DNA of 12,845 bases from Puniceicoccales bacterium (GTDB lineage Bacteria; Verrucomicrobiota; Verrucomicrobiia; Opitutales; LL51), in the NCBI GenBank assembly GCA_031278845.1, contig JAITJQ010000027.1:1-12845 (forward strand), given 5' to 3'. Positions within the stretch are counted from its first letter, which is position 1, and each line of letters begins with the position of its first letter. This document shows, in pieces, positions 12,649 through 12,845 of the stretch. The position numbers were made by a program, and so were the translations under genes. The notes beneath the pieces are model-generated. The model saw only the letters and a program-made list of their open reading frames with translations, made no database searches and was not told the DNA's origin.

Positions 12649-12845
12649 GGGCTGCGCGCCCTTAGAATCCCCGCCAGGAGGCACCGCCTCCTGGACCTGG
12701 GTTAGCGGATTGATCCAGGAGCAATGCTCCTGGATCAATCCGCAGGGGCCAGAGGCCCGCCCCGCGGCTTCGCCGCGGGGCTGCTAATTTAACAAAGAAA
12801 AATTAAGTTGCCGGGCAACTCCTGCGCAAAGTGCGCAGGAGTTGC
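12645..12845 (+). repeat. Composite palindromic repeat, copy C (after PlsC), reaching the window edge
   Basis: H1 is CTAAGGGC/GCCCTTAG (12645-12665). H2 is CCAGGAGGC/GCCTCCTGG (12674-12694). H3 has perfect 18-nt arms with loop AAT (12705-12743). A minor GGGCC/GGCCC pair is near 12745-12758. H4 is GCCCCGCGGC-TTC-GCCGCGGGGC (12759-12781). H5 has perfect 14-nt arms with loop AAG (12815-12845), ending exactly at the window end. Module order matches copy A and, for H1-H3, copy B. Confidence 0.88.

Noticed and set aside
1..12845. Defence island, prophage or insertion sequence
   Set aside because: No transposase, integrase, nuclease, restriction or CRISPR gene is visible; apart from one unrecognised protein the normal-sized genes look like chromosomal housekeeping genes.

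Overview
The window looks like a chromosomal stretch of a Gram-negative bacterium. The IF3, PBP2, RlmD, dimeric dUTPase and S1-plus-glycine-rich proteins together suggest Verrucomicrobiota (Opitutia/Puniceicoccales-like). That placement rests on remembered family resemblance, not on a search, and is tentative. Coding sequence is only moderately GC-rich, whereas several intergenic regions carry very GC-rich perfect palindromes. No transposase, integrase, CRISPR array or rRNA gene was seen.

Layout from left to right. Positions 1-485 hold a tandem array of an unrecognised 200-242 bp repeat with conserved small hairpins. Three plus-strand genes follow: an S1-domain protein with a glycine/arginine-rich tail (621-1079), ribosomal protein bL28 (1305-1541) and a YkuD-type L,D-transpeptidase without an export signal (1634-2179). 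The 3' end of the transpeptidase gene has been tandemly copied downstream in about 163-bp units, and two of the copies contain a short ORF with a good Shine-Dalgarno. A minus-strand gene (2556-3767) encodes an unrecognised, probably envelope-anchored protein with a 3 x 25-residue Pro/Ser/Thr/Glu tail.

Upstream of that gene, on the minus strand, lie an AGCS-family amino-acid:cation symporter (4526-5842), a dimeric dUTPase (4079-4417), and a 46-nt promoter-like box that recurs upstream of the next minus-strand gene, penicillin-binding protein 2 (6130-8082). A 357-bp divergent spacer then separates PBP2 from a plus-strand RlmD-like 23S rRNA m5U methyltransferase (8455-9657). Converging on that gene is a minus-strand pair, infC and a periplasmic N-acetylmuramoyl-L-alanine amidase (11649-9926), joined by a TGATG stop/start overlap. 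The right end has a tRNA-Ala(CGC) and a PlsC-type acyltransferase (12007-12648).

Functional themes are translation and RNA handling (S1 protein, bL28, IF3, RlmD, tRNA-Ala) and envelope building (L,D-transpeptidase, PBP2, amidase, PlsC). The most striking non-coding signal is a modular palindromic repeat found in three copies. Each copy starts within or just after the 3' end of a gene (PBP2, RlmD, PlsC) and is oriented with that gene. Paired base changes between copies keep the hairpin stems intact.
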